Positions 26,376 through 36,225 of a stretch of DNA of 55,221 nt are shown here, one piece after another (position 1 is the stretch's first letter; each line of letters opens with the position of its first letter). The translations under genes and the position numbers were made by a program. Source of the stretch: Pectobacterium brasiliense (GTDB lineage Bacteria > Pseudomonadota > Gammaproteobacteria > Enterobacterales > Enterobacteriaceae); assembly GCF_013449685.1 (NCBI RefSeq), contig NZ_JACDSF010000031.1:116267-171487 (forward strand), in the 5' to 3' direction. The notes under the pieces were generated by a model, which saw only the letters and a list, made by a program, of their open reading frames with translations, did no database searches and had not been told where the DNA came from.

Positions 26376-27359
26376 TTAGGGAATCAGCAGACATGAACCC
26401 TGCGTACTGCGGCTTTCCAGCGCCCGATGCGCCGCTTGCGCATCCGACAGCGCGAATTTCTGGTTCTGCGGCACATCAACCGTAATCGCCCCGCTGGCGA
26501 TCAGTGAAAAGAGTTCATTGCTGGCCTGTTCCAGCTCGGCGCGGTTCGTCACATAGCCAAACAGCGACGGACGCGTGACGTACAGCGAGCCTTTCTGGTT
26601 CAAAATCCCCAGATTGACGCCAGTAACCGGCCCAGACGCATTGCCGAAGCTGACCATCAGTCCACGGCGACGCAGGCTATCGAGCGAGGCTTCCCAGGTA
26701 TCTTTCCCGACCGAGTCATACACGACGTTCACCTTCTGCCCCTCGGTTAGTTCTGCGACGCGCTGCGCAATATTCTCGGTACGGTAATTAATGGTCGCCC
26801 AGGCACCCGCCTGTTTTGCCCGTTCCGCCTTCTCATCGGAACCCACCGTCCCGATCAGCTTCGCTCCCAGCGCCTTCGCCCACTGGCAGGCGATCAACCC
26901 AACGCCACCCGCCGCGGCATGGAACAGGAAGACTTCATTTGGCTTGATTTCATACGTCTGGCGTAGCAGATAGTAAACCGTCAGCCCTTTCAGGAAAGAG
27001 GCCGCAGCCTGCTCAAAGCTGATGGCATCCGGCAGCAGCGCCACCTTATCCGCCACCACGTTATGCACGTCGCTATACGCACCCAGCCCGGACTGCGCAT
27101 ACACCACACGATCGCCCACTTTCGGCTCGCTAACCCCTGCTCCAACTTTCGTCACGACGCCTGCCGCTTCGGTTCCCAGCCCGGAAGGCAAATCAGGCAC
27201 CGGATACAGGCCGCTGCGAATATAGGTATCGATAAAATTAATGCCGATGGCGCGGTTCTCAACCTGAACCTCTCCCGCAGCGGGGTCGGCAGGCGTGAAA
27301 TCCGCATATTGCAGAACCTCTGGGCCACCATAAGCTCGGAACTGAATGCGTTTTGCCAT
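26376..27359 (-). CDS. qor: NADPH:quinone oxidoreductase
   Basis: The 327-residue zinc-free medium-chain dehydrogenase reduces quinones using NADPH. The Rossmann motif LFHAAAGGVGLIACQWAKAL (about residues 144-163) and the N-terminal GINFIDTYIRSGLYP match QOR1 proteins. It is full length. It converges on pspG and is divergent from dnaB, as in E. coli. Confidence 0.95.
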   Translation of the reverse strand: MAKRIQFRAYGGPEVLQYADFTPADPAAGEVQVENRAIGINFIDTYIRSGLYPVPDLPSGLGTEAAGVVTKVGAGVSEPKVGDRVVYAQSGLGAYSDVHNVVADKVALLPDAISFEQAAASFLKGLTVYYLLRQTYEIKPNEVFLFHAAAGGVGLIACQWAKALGAKLIGTVGSDEKAERAKQAGAWATINYRTENIAQRVAELTEGQKVNVVYDSVGKDTWEASLDSLRRRGLMVSFGNASGPVTGVNLGILNQKGSLYVTRPSLFGYVTNRAELEQASNELFSLIASGAITVDVPQNQKFALSDAQAAHRALESRSTQGSCLLIP

Positions 27360-27487
27360 GTTATCTCCTTAATCGTGACAGGTTCATCATTGCTCTATTA
27401 TGGAATATGGATTGTGTTATTTCGGACGTGTGGCATATACAATGCCCCCTAATCCAATGGCAAATCAACCGGTAAAGAATCCGTTTC

Positions 27488-28894
27488 ATGGCAGAGAAAA
27501 GACCCACCAATAAATCGAATGAACCCCGTGACCGCCAGATGGAAGGTCTGAAACTTCCGCCACATTCGCTGGAAGCGGAGCAATCGGTATTGGGTGGCCT
27601 GATGCTCGACAATGAGCGCTGGGATAATGTCGCCGAGCGTGTTGTCGCGAACGACTTCTATAACCGCGCCCATCGTCTGATCTTCACTGAAATGCAGCGC
27701 CTGCTCGAAATGAGCAAACCCATCGACCTGATTACGCTGTCCGAATCGCTCGAGCTGCAAGGCTCGCTGGAATCCGCCGGTGGCTTCGCCTATCTTGCCG
27801 AACTGGCAAAAAACACCCCGAGCGCCGCGAACATCGGGGCTTATGCCGATATCGTGCGCGAGCGCGCCGTGGTGCGTGAAATGATCTCCGTCGCCAATGA
27901 GATCGCCGATGCAGGCTACGATCCGCAGGGTCGCAGCAGTGAGGATCTACTCGATCTGGCGGAATCTCGCGTCTTCCAGATCGCCGAAAACCGCGCCAGC
28001 AAAGATGAAGGCCCGAAAAGTATCGACCGTATTTTGGAAGACACCGTTTCTCGTATCGAGCAGCTTTATCAAAAACCACACGATGGGGTTACCGGTGTAG
28101 ATACGGGCTATCAGGATCTCAACAAAAAAACCGCCGGTTTGCAGAAATCTGACCTGATCATCGTGGCAGCGCGTCCATCAATGGGGAAAACTACCTTTGC
28201 GATGAACCTGTGTGAACATGCTGCCATGACCCAAGAAAAGCCCGTGCTGATATTTAGTCTGGAGATGCCCGGCGAACAGATCATGATGCGTATGCTCGCG
28301 TCACTGTCCCGCGTGGATCAGACCCGTATTCGTACCGGTCAGTTGGACGATGAAGACTGGGCGCGTATTTCCAGCACCATGGGGATCCTGCTGGAAAAGC
28401 GCAACATGTACATCGATGACTCCTCCGGCCTGACGCCAACCGAAGTGCGATCCCGCGCCCGCCGCGTGTTCCGTGAACATGACGGCCTGAGCCTGATCAT
28501 GATCGACTACCTGCAACTGATGCGCGTGCCGTCTCTGTCCGACAACCGTACGCTGGAAATTGCAGAAATCTCCCGCTCGCTCAAAGCCTTGGCAAAAGAA
28601 TTGCAGGTTCCCGTCGTCGCTCTGTCGCAGCTTAACCGTAGTCTGGAACAGCGCGCCGATAAGCGCCCGGTTAACTCGGATCTGCGTGAATCCGGCTCCA
28701 TCGAGCAGGATGCCGACCTGATTATGTTTATCTATCGTGATGAGGTGTATCACGAAAACAGCGACCTGAAAGGCATCGCTGAAATCATTCTGGGGAAACA
28801 GCGTAACGGCCCGATTGGTTCCGTTCGTTTGACCTTTAACGGGCAGTGGTCGCGCTTTGATAACTATGCCGGCCCACAATATGACGATGAATAA
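27488..28894 (+). CDS. dnaB: Replicative DNA helicase
   Basis: The 468-residue hexameric 5'-3' helicase has an N-terminal primase-interacting domain (LPPHSLEAEQSVLGGLMLDN from about residue 24). After the linker comes a RecA-like motor with Walker A ARPSMGKTTFAMNL (about 231-244), LIMIDYLQLM (Walker B), and the C-terminal DLRESGSIEQDADLIMFIYR arginine-finger region. It is full length. It is followed 41 bp later by alr, the standard enterobacterial order. Confidence 0.98.
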   Translation: MAEKRPTNKSNEPRDRQMEGLKLPPHSLEAEQSVLGGLMLDNERWDNVAERVVANDFYNRAHRLIFTEMQRLLEMSKPIDLITLSESLELQGSLESAGGFAYLAELAKNTPSAANIGAYADIVRERAVVREMISVANEIADAGYDPQGRSSEDLLDLAESRVFQIAENRASKDEGPKSIDRILEDTVSRIEQLYQKPHDGVTGVDTGYQDLNKKTAGLQKSDLIIVAARPSMGKTTFAMNLCEHAAMTQEKPVLIFSLEMPGEQIMMRMLASLSRVDQTRIRTGQLDDEDWARISSTMGILLEKRNMYIDDSSGLTPTEVRSRARRVFREHDGLSLIMIDYLQLMRVPSLSDNRTLEIAEISRSLKALAKELQVPVVALSQLNRSLEQRADKRPVNSDLRESGSIEQDADLIMFIYRDEVYHENSDLKGIAEIILGKQRNGPIGSVRLTFNGQWSRFDNYAGPQYDDE

Positions 28895-28935
28895 CGCAGC
28901 GCTCAGCAATGACAACACTGCACTAAGGAACAAGA

Positions 28936-30018
28936 ATGAAAACGGCAACGGCCGTCATTAACCGGCGTGCTTTACGCCACAACCTGCAACGTATCCGCCA
29001 GCTCGCGCCTGGCAGCCAGGTCGTTGCCATCGTGAAAGCCAACGCCTACGGCCACGGCATGATCGACGCTGCCCATACCTTTTCCGACGCTGACTGTTAC
29101 GGCGTCGCGCGGCTTTCCGAAGCGCTGGCACTGCGCGCCGCGGGCATCACCAAGCCTATCGTCCTGCTGGAAGGCTTTTTCTCCTCAGACGAGCTTCCGC
29201 TTCTGGTGGAGCACCAGCTAGAAACCGCCGTTCACAGCCCTGAACAGATTGCCGCGCTGGAGCAGGCTACGCTGCCACAGCCGATCCCCGTGTGGATGAA
29301 GCTGGATAGCGGCATGCACCGACTTGGCGTTCTGCCGGAACACGCCGACGCGTTTTGGCAGCGCCTGACCGAATGCCGCAATGTGGTTCAGCCGGTCAAT
29401 ATCATGAGCCACTTTTGCCGCGCCGATGAACCCGAAGCCGGCGCCACCGAACGCCAGCTAACCTGCTTCGATGCCTTTACGCAGGGTAAACCCGGCGCAC
29501 AGTCCATCGCGGCCTCCGGCGGTATTCTGCTGTGGCCGCAGTCACACCGCGATCGCGTTCGTCCCGGCATCATTCTCTATGGCGTGTCGCCGCTGGATAA
29601 CGAAGACGCCGCGCATTTCGGCTTCCAGCCCGCAATGACCTTTACGTCTCACCTGATTGCCGTTCGCGAACACAATGCGGGCGAAGCGGTCGGTTACGGC
29701 GGCACCTGGACCAGCCCGCGCAATACTCGTCTGGGCGTGGTGGCCGTCGGCTACGGCGATGGCTATCCGCGCTGCGCGCCAGCAGGAACCCCCGTGCTCA
29801 TCAACGGGCGCGAAGTGCCGCTTTCCGGCCGCGTATCAATGGATATGATTACGGTGGATTTAGGGCCGGATGCGCAGGACAAGGTTGGCGATGAGGTCAT
29901 TCTTTGGGGGCCAACACTACCGGTTGAACGCATTGCCGCGCATACGGGTGCAAGCGCCTACGAACTGATCACGCGCTTAACCCAGCGCACTGCGTTGGAA
30001 TACGTTGACGGTGAGTAA
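28936..30018 (+). CDS. alr: Alanine racemase, biosynthetic
   Basis: The 360-residue PLP enzyme interconverts L- and D-alanine for peptidoglycan. The PLP lysine is in [14 protein letters not shown] (Lys34), and the opposing catalytic tyrosine lies in VGYGGTW near residue 255. PLP-phosphate contacts are in the GYPRCAP and [12 protein letters not shown] regions. AAGGAAC precedes ATG 28936. The last codons overlap the start of the next gene. Confidence 0.97.
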   Translation: MKTATAVINRRALRHNLQRIRQLAPGSQVVAIVKANAYGHGMIDAAHTFSDADCYGVARLSEALALRAAGITKPIVLLEGFFSSDELPLLVEHQLETAVHSPEQIAALEQATLPQPIPVWMKLDSGMHRLGVLPEHADAFWQRLTECRNVVQPVNIMSHFCRADEPEAGATERQLTCFDAFTQGKPGAQSIAASGGILLWPQSHRDRVRPGIILYGVSPLDNEDAAHFGFQPAMTFTSHLIAVREHNAGEAVGYGGTWTSPRNTRLGVVAVGYGDGYPRCAPAGTPVLINGREVPLSGRVSMDMITVDLGPDAQDKVGDEVILWGPTLPVERIAAHTGASAYELITRLTQRTALEYVDGE

Positions 30019-30649
30019 AAACGGACTAGCAAGTTTTTATCGGCAGGCGCATGGCTTGCCGACCTTAAAACGGATTATCTACTCTACGGCAAGCTGGCTT
30101 GCCGTCTCCGCGATCCTGACGCTGTTTGCCCTCGTCAATTTCTATACTCTGAAACCGACGGATGTCGGCGGCACGCTGTTTGGCGGCATGTTTAGCGCGA
30201 TGTTCGATCTCATCTACTGGTCTTGCGCGGCATCGGGTTTCTGCTTTCTGGCGTTCTTTCGGCTTTCAGGATGGCGTGTTGCCTGGATACTCGCGGGTCT
30301 GGTGCAAATCGGCATCAGCGCCCTATGGCGGATTCAATATTGGCAGGAGTATGAAAACGATAATGTAATACTCTCCCCGATGCCCGGTGAGCTGTATGTT
30401 TCCATGCTGGTAGGCGCAGGCATGGCCGCTATCGGCATCGTGAAGTATCGACACGCGCGGCGCATCCCAGTCGCTCAACGCCCAACCTATGCTAAAGCCG
30501 TCGCCGCATTGCTGCTCGTTGCGCTTTATCTGGCGCTTCCGCTACATCTCTACCTGCGAGAACCTCTCCCTTACTGCGCCTTTAGCCCTGACGGACAGCA
30601 GTTAAGCATATGCCTGGGAGACAATGACGAGCGGATTATTGTGGAGTGA
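30011..30649 (+). CDS. Hypothetical multi-pass membrane protein
   Basis: This protein of about 212 residues has four to five hydrophobic segments (about residues 23-45, 63-82, 86-104, 130-147, 165-182). A short C-terminal tail ([20 protein letters not shown]) follows, probably periplasmic. The GTG at 30011 overlaps the alr stop by 8 nt and is preferred over a TTG two codons earlier, so translation is coupled to alr. No family was recognised. Its stop is only 3 bp before a decayed CRISPR array, which would be transcribed as its 3' untranslated region. Confidence 0.75.
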   Translation: MSKNGLASFYRQAHGLPTLKRIIYSTASWLAVSAILTLFALVNFYTLKPTDVGGTLFGGMFSAMFDLIYWSCAASGFCFLAFFRLSGWRVAWILAGLVQIGISALWRIQYWQEYENDNVILSPMPGELYVSMLVGAGMAAIGIVKYRHARRIPVAQRPTYAKAVAALLLVALYLALPLHLYLREPLPYCAFSPDGQQLSICLGDNDERIIVE

Positions 30650-30652
30650 TGG

Positions 30653-30980
30653 ATTTACTGCCGGATAGGCAGCTTAGAAAGATGAGCAACATGACAGAGT
30701 GCTATCTGTCTCGTTCACTGCCGCACAGGCAGCTTAGAAAATTGTGTCCGCGATCATCTCAGGTGTTAAATCGTTCACTGCCGTATAGGCAACTGAGAAA
30801 TGGTATGCCAAAGCCGGAGCAGATATAGAAAAGTTCACTGCCGTATACGCAGCTTAGAAACACTGCGTAGTACCCATCACCACAACACAGCGGTTCACTG
30901 CCGTGTAGGCAGCTCAGAAATAGGACCTATTGACTCTTAATCAATTGGTCGCGTCCACTGCCGAGCAGGCAGCTAAGAAA
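30653..30980 (+). CRISPR. Short degenerate type I-F array (6 repeats, 5 spacers), leaderless
   Basis: Six 28-bp units with a strict 60-bp period start at 30653, 30713, 30773, 30833, 30893 and 30953, separated by five 32-bp spacers. All match the type I-F repeat framework (TTCACTGCC...GGCAGCTTAGAAA) but each has one to five substitutions. Changes gather in the hairpin loop (GGATA, GCACA, GTATA, GTGTA, GAGCA) and at position 23. The CTGCC/GGCAG stem is kept in units 1, 2, 5 and 6, and damaged in 3 and 4. No AT-rich leader precedes it; the stop codon of the upstream gene is 3 bp away. It looks like an old array that no longer acquires spacers. Confidence 0.93.
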
Positions 30981-31082
30981 ATAAAGCTCTCCTAAAGTCA
31001 GGAATAAAAAACTCATAGGCAACGCGGCCTAAAAAGCTGGTAGTCTGTTTGGCTGACTGCCTGATACTGTTTAGGAAACGCG

Positions 31083-31562
31083 ATGTACCACATTGATGAC
31101 TTCGATCTGAAAATCCTGACGCTGCTACAGACGAACGGCCGCCTGACCAATCAGGAACTGAGCGATCTGGTTGGGCTTTCCGCCTCGCAGTGTTCCCGCC
31201 GTCGCATCGCGCTAGAGCAGGCACAGCTGATTCTCGGCTATCATGCCCGTCTGTCGCCGAACGCGGTCGGGCTGGAATGTCTGGGGTTAATTGAGGTGCG
31301 ACTGATCAATCACACCAGCGAATACGTTGAGCGTTTTCACCAGATGCTGGGAGAAGTGGACGCCATCATCGACGCCTATAAAACCACGGGCGATGCCGAT
31401 TATCTGTTAAAAGTCGCCGTGGCAGATCTGCCTGGACTCAGCACGCTGATTAGTCAGATTCTGTCGCAGAACAAGAGCGTCGCGCACCTGAAAACCTCGG
31501 TAGTATTGAACCGCCTCAAAGAGAACGGTTTGATGATGCCGGAACGGCCTGCGTTGCCCTAA
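31083..31562 (+). CDS. Lrp/AsnC-family transcriptional regulator
   Basis: The 159-residue protein has an N-terminal helix-turn-helix (FDLKILTLLQTNGRLTNQEL, SDLVGLSASQCSRRRIALE) and a C-terminal RAM domain (GLIEVRLINHTSEYVERFHQ, and CYxTTGDADYLL-like KTTGDADYLLKV). Such proteins sense amino acids and control nearby transport or metabolic genes. The downstream YitT-family membrane protein is a candidate target, but the link is only positional. Confidence 0.93.
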   Translation: MYHIDDFDLKILTLLQTNGRLTNQELSDLVGLSASQCSRRRIALEQAQLILGYHARLSPNAVGLECLGLIEVRLINHTSEYVERFHQMLGEVDAIIDAYKTTGDADYLLKVAVADLPGLSTLISQILSQNKSVAHLKTSVVLNRLKENGLMMPERPALP

Positions 31563-31812
31563 GTTGGGGCAATCGCCTCTATTTGGTGCAGAAAATCTGC
31601 ATTTCACGCAATAACCTCCAAATAAATGCACAAAATAGACAAATAAATAATAAAAAATGCATGAATCACGCATTATTTTCATTCATATAATTCAATACGT
31701 TGCTCTTATCGCAGGCGAGATTATGCCGATGCCAGCCGCTAAGCAGCACTATCTGGTGCGATTCTTGCTCTGGTAAGCACATGTTTTTACGACAGTCTGT
31801 TGAGTGCTCACC
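31563..31812. other. AT-rich regulatory gap before the YitT-family gene
   Basis: This 250-bp stretch holds several A/T tracts and inverted fragments (for example GCAGAAAATCTGC at 31588-31600) consistent with regulator binding. No gene was seen and no specific motif was assigned. Confidence 0.35.
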
Positions 31813-32427
31813 ATGGATAACGTTATTCCCACACAAAAACTATCACACACGCTGCTGGAAGATATTCTGGCGATACTGATCGGCACGCTGATGGTATCGT
31901 TTGGCGTCATTCTGCTACGTCAGGCCGGCGCCCTCACCGGCGGCACCGCAGGTATCGCTTTTCTTATCCACTATCTGACAAACGTCTCCTTTGGCGTCGC
32001 GTTTTTCCTGCTGAACCTGCCCTTCTACTATCTGGCCTTACGCCGCATGGGGTGGGAATTCACGGTGAAAACGTTCTGCGCTGTCGGGCTGGTTTCGCTG
32101 TTTTCCGACCTGCACCCGATGTTCGTTCATTTCGATCAGCTCAATCCGTTCTACGCCACGCTGTTTGGCAATATCATCACCGGAATCGGCTTCGTGGTGC
32201 TGTTCCGCCATAAGGCCAGCCTCGGTGGAATGAACATTCTGGCGCTGTATCTTCAGGACAAATACGGCCTGCGGGCGGGAAAACTCCAGATGGGCGTTGA
32301 CGTTGTGATTGTGCTGACTTCCCTGTTCGTGGTAAGCATACCGATGTTGATTGCTTCGATTCTGGGGGCAACCATTCTGAACCTGATTATCGCGATGAAT
32401 CATCGCCCCGGCCGTTACGCGGCCTGA
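31813..32427 (+). CDS. YitT-family membrane protein
   Basis: This membrane protein of about 204 residues has five to six hydrophobic segments and the family landmark LTGGTAGIAFLIHYLTNVSF (about residues 40-59), followed by LNLPFYYLALRRMGWEFTVK. The ATG at 31813 is preferred over a GTG three codons earlier because TTGAG lies at proper distance. Function of the family is unknown; transport is assumed. It lies between an Lrp-type regulator and tyrB. Confidence 0.85.
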   Translation: MDNVIPTQKLSHTLLEDILAILIGTLMVSFGVILLRQAGALTGGTAGIAFLIHYLTNVSFGVAFFLLNLPFYYLALRRMGWEFTVKTFCAVGLVSLFSDLHPMFVHFDQLNPFYATLFGNIITGIGFVVLFRHKASLGGMNILALYLQDKYGLRAGKLQMGVDVVIVLTSLFVVSIPMLIASILGATILNLIIAMNHRPGRYAA

Positions 32428-32490
32428 TTGTCCCCACCATCGTTGGGGTTGCGGTACCCACAAAAATGACACATTCAGGAGAGCTACACT

Positions 32491-33684
32491 GTGTTTCAAA
32501 ACGTTGATACCTATGCCGGAGATCCTATCCTGTCTCTGATGGAAAAATTCAAACAGGATCCAAGAGCGGATAAGATCAATTTGAGTATCGGGCTCTACTA
32601 CAACGAGCAGAATATTATCCCGCAATTGCGCTCCGTCAGCGCGGCAGAAAGCAGCCTGAAACAGCCAGCGCAGAGCGCGAGCTCTTATTTGCCGATGGAA
32701 GGGCTACAGTCTTACCGTACCGCGATCCAACAACTGCTGTTTGGTGCAAACCACGCGGCGCTGGAAGCGGGTCGCATCGCCACCATCCAGACGCTGGGCG
32801 GTTCCGGTGCGCTGAAAGTCGGTGCGGATTTCCTGAAACGCTACTTCCCAAATTCAGAAGTGTGGGTCAGCGATCCAACATGGGAAAACCATATTGCGAT
32901 CTTTGAGGGCGCGGGCTTTAACGTTCACACCTACCCGTATTTCGATGGCGAAAACCTGGGCGTGAAATTTGAGGCCATGCTCGCCACCCTGCAAGCGTTG
33001 CCAGCACGCAGCATCGTGCTGCTGCACCCGTGCTGCCACAACCCGACCGGTTCCGACCTCACCACCGAACAGTGGGATCGCATCATTGAGGTCATCATCC
33101 AGCGTGAGCTGATTCCGTTTATGGACATCGCCTATCAGGGCTTTGGCCTCGGGATCGAGCAGGATGCCTATGCGATTCGCGCCGTTGCCAGCGCGGGCGT
33201 TCCAGCACTCATCGCCAACTCGTTCTCCAAGATTTTCTCACTGTATAGCGAGCGCGTCGGCGGCCTTTCCGTGGTGTGTGACGATGCTGACAGCGCACAG
33301 CGCGTGCTGGGCCAGTTAAAAGCCACCGTTCGCCGCAACTACTCTTCCCCACCAAATTTCGGCGCACAGGTGGTCTCTAAAGTCCTGAACGACGCGCAGT
33401 TGAATGCTGACTGGAAAGCGGAAGTCGAAGAGATGCGTACCCGCATTCTGAGCATGCGTCAGGAACTGGTTTCGGCACTGAAAAACGCACTGCCGAACCG
33501 TAACTTCGACTACCTGCTCACCCAGCGCGGTATGTTCAGCTACACCGGATTCAGCCCGGAACAGGTTGATCGTCTGCGTGAAGAATTCGGCGTGTATCTG
33601 ATCGCCAGCGGCCGTATGTGTATGGCGGGGCTGAACCACAGCAACGTCCAGCGCGTCGCTGCGGCTTTCGCCGCGATTCAGTAA
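32491..33684 (+). CDS. tyrB: Aromatic-amino-acid aminotransferase
   Basis: The 397-residue PLP enzyme catalyses the last step of tyrosine and phenylalanine synthesis and also acts on leucine. The PLP lysine is in [20 protein letters not shown] (Lys near 247), and substrate arginines are in the C-terminal block [13 protein letters not shown]. The start is GTG with AGGAG 8 bases upstream. The position near alr and uvrA is conserved in enterobacteria. Confidence 0.96.
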   Translation: MFQNVDTYAGDPILSLMEKFKQDPRADKINLSIGLYYNEQNIIPQLRSVSAAESSLKQPAQSASSYLPMEGLQSYRTAIQQLLFGANHAALEAGRIATIQTLGGSGALKVGADFLKRYFPNSEVWVSDPTWENHIAIFEGAGFNVHTYPYFDGENLGVKFEAMLATLQALPARSIVLLHPCCHNPTGSDLTTEQWDRIIEVIIQRELIPFMDIAYQGFGLGIEQDAYAIRAVASAGVPALIANSFSKIFSLYSERVGGLSVVCDDADSAQRVLGQLKATVRRNYSSPPNFGAQVVSKVLNDAQLNADWKAEVEEMRTRILSMRQELVSALKNALPNRNFDYLLTQRGMFSYTGFSPEQVDRLREEFGVYLIASGRMCMAGLNHSNVQRVAAAFAAIQ

Positions 33685-33698
33685 ATCGTAAAATAATA

Positions 33699-33751
33699 AA
33701 GCCACTGGCTTAACCGACTCACCGTTGTGAACTCGCTTAACTCAGTGGCTT
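33699..33751 (+). terminator. Possible terminator after tyrB
   Basis: The 9-bp arms AAGCCACTG (33699-33707) and CAGTGGCTT (33743-33751) are separated by a 35-nt loop. The loop is long and the T-run is short, so this is a weak call. Confidence 0.4.
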
Positions 33752-33767
33752 GTGTGATAAAAATCCC

Positions 33768-34265
33768 ATGACCCAACTACGCTACCTGAACGGCTATCCC
33801 CCAACGATTGTTGCACAAGCGCAAACGCTCCTCGATCAAGGCAAACTCGGCCTCTGGCTGGAAAAAAGATACCCTGACCGCCACCCGATCCAGAGTGATA
33901 AGTCGCTCTATCAGTTTGTCGCCGAGCTGAAACAGCGCTATTTGAAAAACGCCCCGGCGATATCAAAGGTGCTTTACGACAATAAACAAAACCCGATAAA
34001 AGGGACGCTAGGAACCAATACGTTTGTGGCGCGTGTGCAGGGCGGAAAATTAAAGTCCAATAACGAAATCAGAATAGCGACGCTGTTCCGTGACGGGCCC
34101 GAAGATTTCCTGCGGATGATCGTGATACACGAACTCGCTCACCTCAAAGAAAAAGACCACAACAAGGCCTTCTACCAGCTCTGCTGCCATATGGATCCTG
34201 ATTATCACCAGTTGGAATTTGATATGCGAATCTGGCTGAACTGGCGAGAAATAAATGCGGGTTAG
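33768..34265 (+). CDS. YgjP-like zinc metallopeptidase-domain protein
   Basis: The protein of about 165 residues carries HELAHLKEKDHNKAFYQLCC (HExxH plus a downstream His and Glu/Asp set) followed by MDPDYHQLEFDMRIWL. This matches the YgjP/DUF45 metal-dependent hydrolase group. The ATG at 33768 is taken as start; a TTG six codons earlier lacks a ribosome site. There is no signal peptide, so it is cytoplasmic. Its substrate is unknown. Confidence 0.85.
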   Translation: MTQLRYLNGYPPTIVAQAQTLLDQGKLGLWLEKRYPDRHPIQSDKSLYQFVAELKQRYLKNAPAISKVLYDNKQNPIKGTLGTNTFVARVQGGKLKSNNEIRIATLFRDGPEDFLRMIVIHELAHLKEKDHNKAFYQLCCHMDPDYHQLEFDMRIWLNWREINAG

Positions 34266-34389
34266 GTCTAACTTCACCTTTTATTATGACTCGCTTTACT
34301 TTAGCTTTGCCTTAGCCGTATTATTTCCGCGCGGATAATCGATATATTATCACGCAGTCTATTGATAAATATTCTCATAAGGATTTGAT

Positions 34390-34869
34390 ATGGCTAATTT
34401 GATTTATGCCAGCATTAATGGTCAAAAACAGGGTTTAATATCATCTGGTTGCTCAACGCTAGATTCAATTGGTAATCGCTACCAAACGGGTCATGAAGAT
34501 CAAATACAAGTATTAGGGTTAAACCACAGCATCAGTCGCGAACAGAATGTCGCGCATCATCCGATTCATTTTATTAAGCCAATCGATAAGTCGTCTCCGT
34601 TATTAGGGATGGCGATCTCTTATAATGAAAAAGTTGATGTGACATTTTATTTTTATCGCGTCAATTCCGCTGGGCAGTTAGAGCTTTATTACGAAGTGAC
34701 CTTAACGGATGCAAGCATTGTCGACGTCACCTGTGTCTATCCACACGTCATCGATAATAACGACATCATGCCGTATGAAAAAGTCCAGCTGAAATATAAA
34801 ACCATAGCATGGAACCACAAAATCGCAGGAACGTCGGGTTACAGTATTTGGGAGGAAATGAGCCTCTAA
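34390..34869 (+). CDS. hcp: Hcp-family type VI secretion tube protein
   Basis: The 159-residue protein begins MANLIYASINGQKQGLISSG and contains the Hcp signature GHEDQIQVLGLNHSI and the KPIDKSSPLLGMAI strand. Hcp hexamers stack to form the type VI tube and can carry effectors in their lumen. AAGGATTTG sits before the ATG. No other T6SS structural gene is in the window, so this is an orphan hcp that would use an apparatus encoded elsewhere. It faces a probable effector/immunity cluster across a shared terminator. Confidence 0.93.
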   Translation: MANLIYASINGQKQGLISSGCSTLDSIGNRYQTGHEDQIQVLGLNHSISREQNVAHHPIHFIKPIDKSSPLLGMAISYNEKVDVTFYFYRVNSAGQLELYYEVTLTDASIVDVTCVYPHVIDNNDIMPYEKVQLKYKTIAWNHKIAGTSGYSIWEEMSL

Positions 34870-34883
34870 GATTTAGGCCTTTG

Positions 34884-34917
34884 ATAACAAGCACATCTTA
34901 TTAGCTGTGCTTGTTAT
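34884..34917. terminator. Convergent terminator between hcp and the DUF1240-like genes
   Basis: The perfect 12-bp arms ATAACAAGCACA (34884-34895) and TGTGCTTGTTAT (34906-34917) have a 10-nt loop. It lies between the hcp stop and the stop of the facing minus-strand operon, so it can serve both. Confidence 0.75.
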
Positions 34918-34920
34918 TCA

Positions 34921-35331
34921 TCACTTATCACAAAGATCGATACTTTTCACATATTTACTGGGATCCATCCAGGATTTTTTAGGGCAGGTTTCATAGCCTT
35001 GTTCTCTAAAATTAAAAGATATATACATAGATGCAACAAAACTAACCACCACACCAATAAAAAACAAATAACCACACACACTTGCTAATATTCCATGCAT
35101 TCCTATAGGTTTGTTTTTTACTGCCATGTAAAACCCTAAATACGAAAAGTAGAATAATATTGGCGCACCAAAAATAAGTATACCTACTTTCCATGAAAAG
35201 ATAATGACATCGTTTAGCCTAAATAGATTCCAATAACCGTTAAAAGAAAACCATATTCCCCAGCATGTAAGAATAAAAGTCAACACTGAGAATGCGAAAA
35301 ATAACGGCCTATTTATTTTAAACACGAACAA
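34921..35331 (-). CDS. DUF1240-like membrane protein, immunity candidate (copy 1)
   Basis: The 136-residue inner-membrane protein has four hydrophobic segments (about residues 10-30, 42-68, 84-108 region). The conserved tail CPKKSWMDPSKYVKSIDLC, with a pair of cysteines, is probably periplasmic. It is a clear paralogue of the two genes upstream: all begin with a K(I/V)NRP block after the start and share FSWK(V/L)G and the C-terminal CPxxSWxxPxKYV pattern. It is last in a four-gene minus-strand cluster behind a probable membrane-active effector, which suggests immunity. That role is inference. Confidence 0.75.
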   Translation of the reverse strand: MFVFKINRPLFFAFSVLTFILTCWGIWFSFNGYWNLFRLNDVIIFSWKVGILIFGAPILFYFSYLGFYMAVKNKPIGMHGILASVCGYLFFIGVVVSFVASMYISFNFREQGYETCPKKSWMDPSKYVKSIDLCDK

Positions 35332-35374
35332 TCCCCCACAAGCATGAAAAAATAAAAATCTATCAGATCATTGT

Positions 35375-35788
35375 TTACCATTCATCACAAAGAGAAATGT
35401 CTTTCACATACTTATTGGGAGCTATCCATGAGTTATTAGGACAGGTTTTATAATCTTGATCATTAAGATCATATGATATATAAATTGATGAAAAAAAACT
35501 AACAACCGCACCAAATATAGCCACAACAGCTAATGAATTAGCTAGTTTATTATTCATTTTAGGCACTTCATTTTTTATAGCTGAATAAAGTGCCAAATAT
35601 GAAAAATAAAACAACAAAGGTGATCCAAATATCATTAAACCAAGTTTCCATGAAAAAATGATCACATCACTTTTTTGTAAAAAACTCAAATATCCATTGA
35701 ACGAAACCCAACTAATAAAACATGAAAGAAAAAAAAGGAAAGCTGCAAATGCGCCAACTAATGGCCTGTTTACCTTAACCACAAACAC
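35375..35788 (-). CDS. DUF1240-like membrane protein, immunity candidate (copy 2)
   Basis: This 137-residue paralogue of the flanking genes has the same KVNRP start block, four membrane segments and C-terminal CPNNSWIAPNKYVKDISLC. The central loop (IKNEVPKMNNKLANS) differs most from copy 1. It is 43 bp upstream of copy 1 in transcription order. Tandem diverging copies are typical where one cell must resist several toxin variants, but this is not shown here. Confidence 0.75.
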   Translation of the reverse strand: MFVVKVNRPLVGAFAAFLFFLSCFISWVSFNGYLSFLQKSDVIIFSWKLGLMIFGSPLLFYFSYLALYSAIKNEVPKMNNKLANSLAVVAIFGAVVSFFSSIYISYDLNDQDYKTCPNNSWIAPNKYVKDISLCDEW

Positions 35789-35820
35789 CCCCCTAAATCA
35801 TAAAATAATTATAACTATAT

Positions 35821-36225
35821 TTATCCCTTACAAAGAGAAATATTCCTTACATATTTATTAGGCGCTATCCATGAGTTCTTGGGACAAATTTTATAACCCT
35901 GTTCATTAAGACTATAAGAGATATACATAGATGAAAATAAACTCACCACAATACCAAAAATAGCAAATATAACCAATGCATTTGAAATTTTATTATTCAT
36001 TTTAATTGGTCTATTTTTTACAGCAGAAAAAAAACCAAAATAAGAAAACTGGAACACTATTGGGACTAGAAAAATTATCACCCCGAGTTTCCATGAAAAT
36101 GAAATAACATCATTTAGATTAAAGAAATCAATATAGCCGCTTAAAGAGAACCATCCTCCCCAGCATGAAAGAAGAAAAATAAAAACTGAATATATGAAAA
36201 AAAATGGTCTATTTATCTTAACCAC
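35821..36225 (-). CDS. DUF1240-like membrane protein, immunity candidate (copy 3)
   Basis: This paralogue of about 134 residues is directly behind the effector-like gene. The longest frame begins at 36246, but alignment of the KINRP block with the other copies, and GGGGGAG eight bases ahead, favour GTG at 36225. That start overlaps the effector stop (36218-36220) by 8 nt, so translation would be coupled. It has four hydrophobic segments and the tail CPKNSWIAPNKYVRNISLC. As the coupled copy it is the best candidate for the cognate immunity protein. Confidence 0.75.
   Translation of the reverse strand: MVKINRPFFFIYSVFIFLLSCWGGWFSLSGYIDFFNLNDVISFSWKLGVIIFLVPIVFQFSYFGFFSAVKNRPIKMNNKISNALVIFAIFGIVVSLFSSMYISYSLNEQGYKICPKNSWIAPNKYVRNISLCKG

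Noticed and set aside
34390-34869. Complete type VI secretion cluster
   Set aside because: Only Hcp is recognisable; no sheath, baseplate, VgrG or ClpV gene is in the window.
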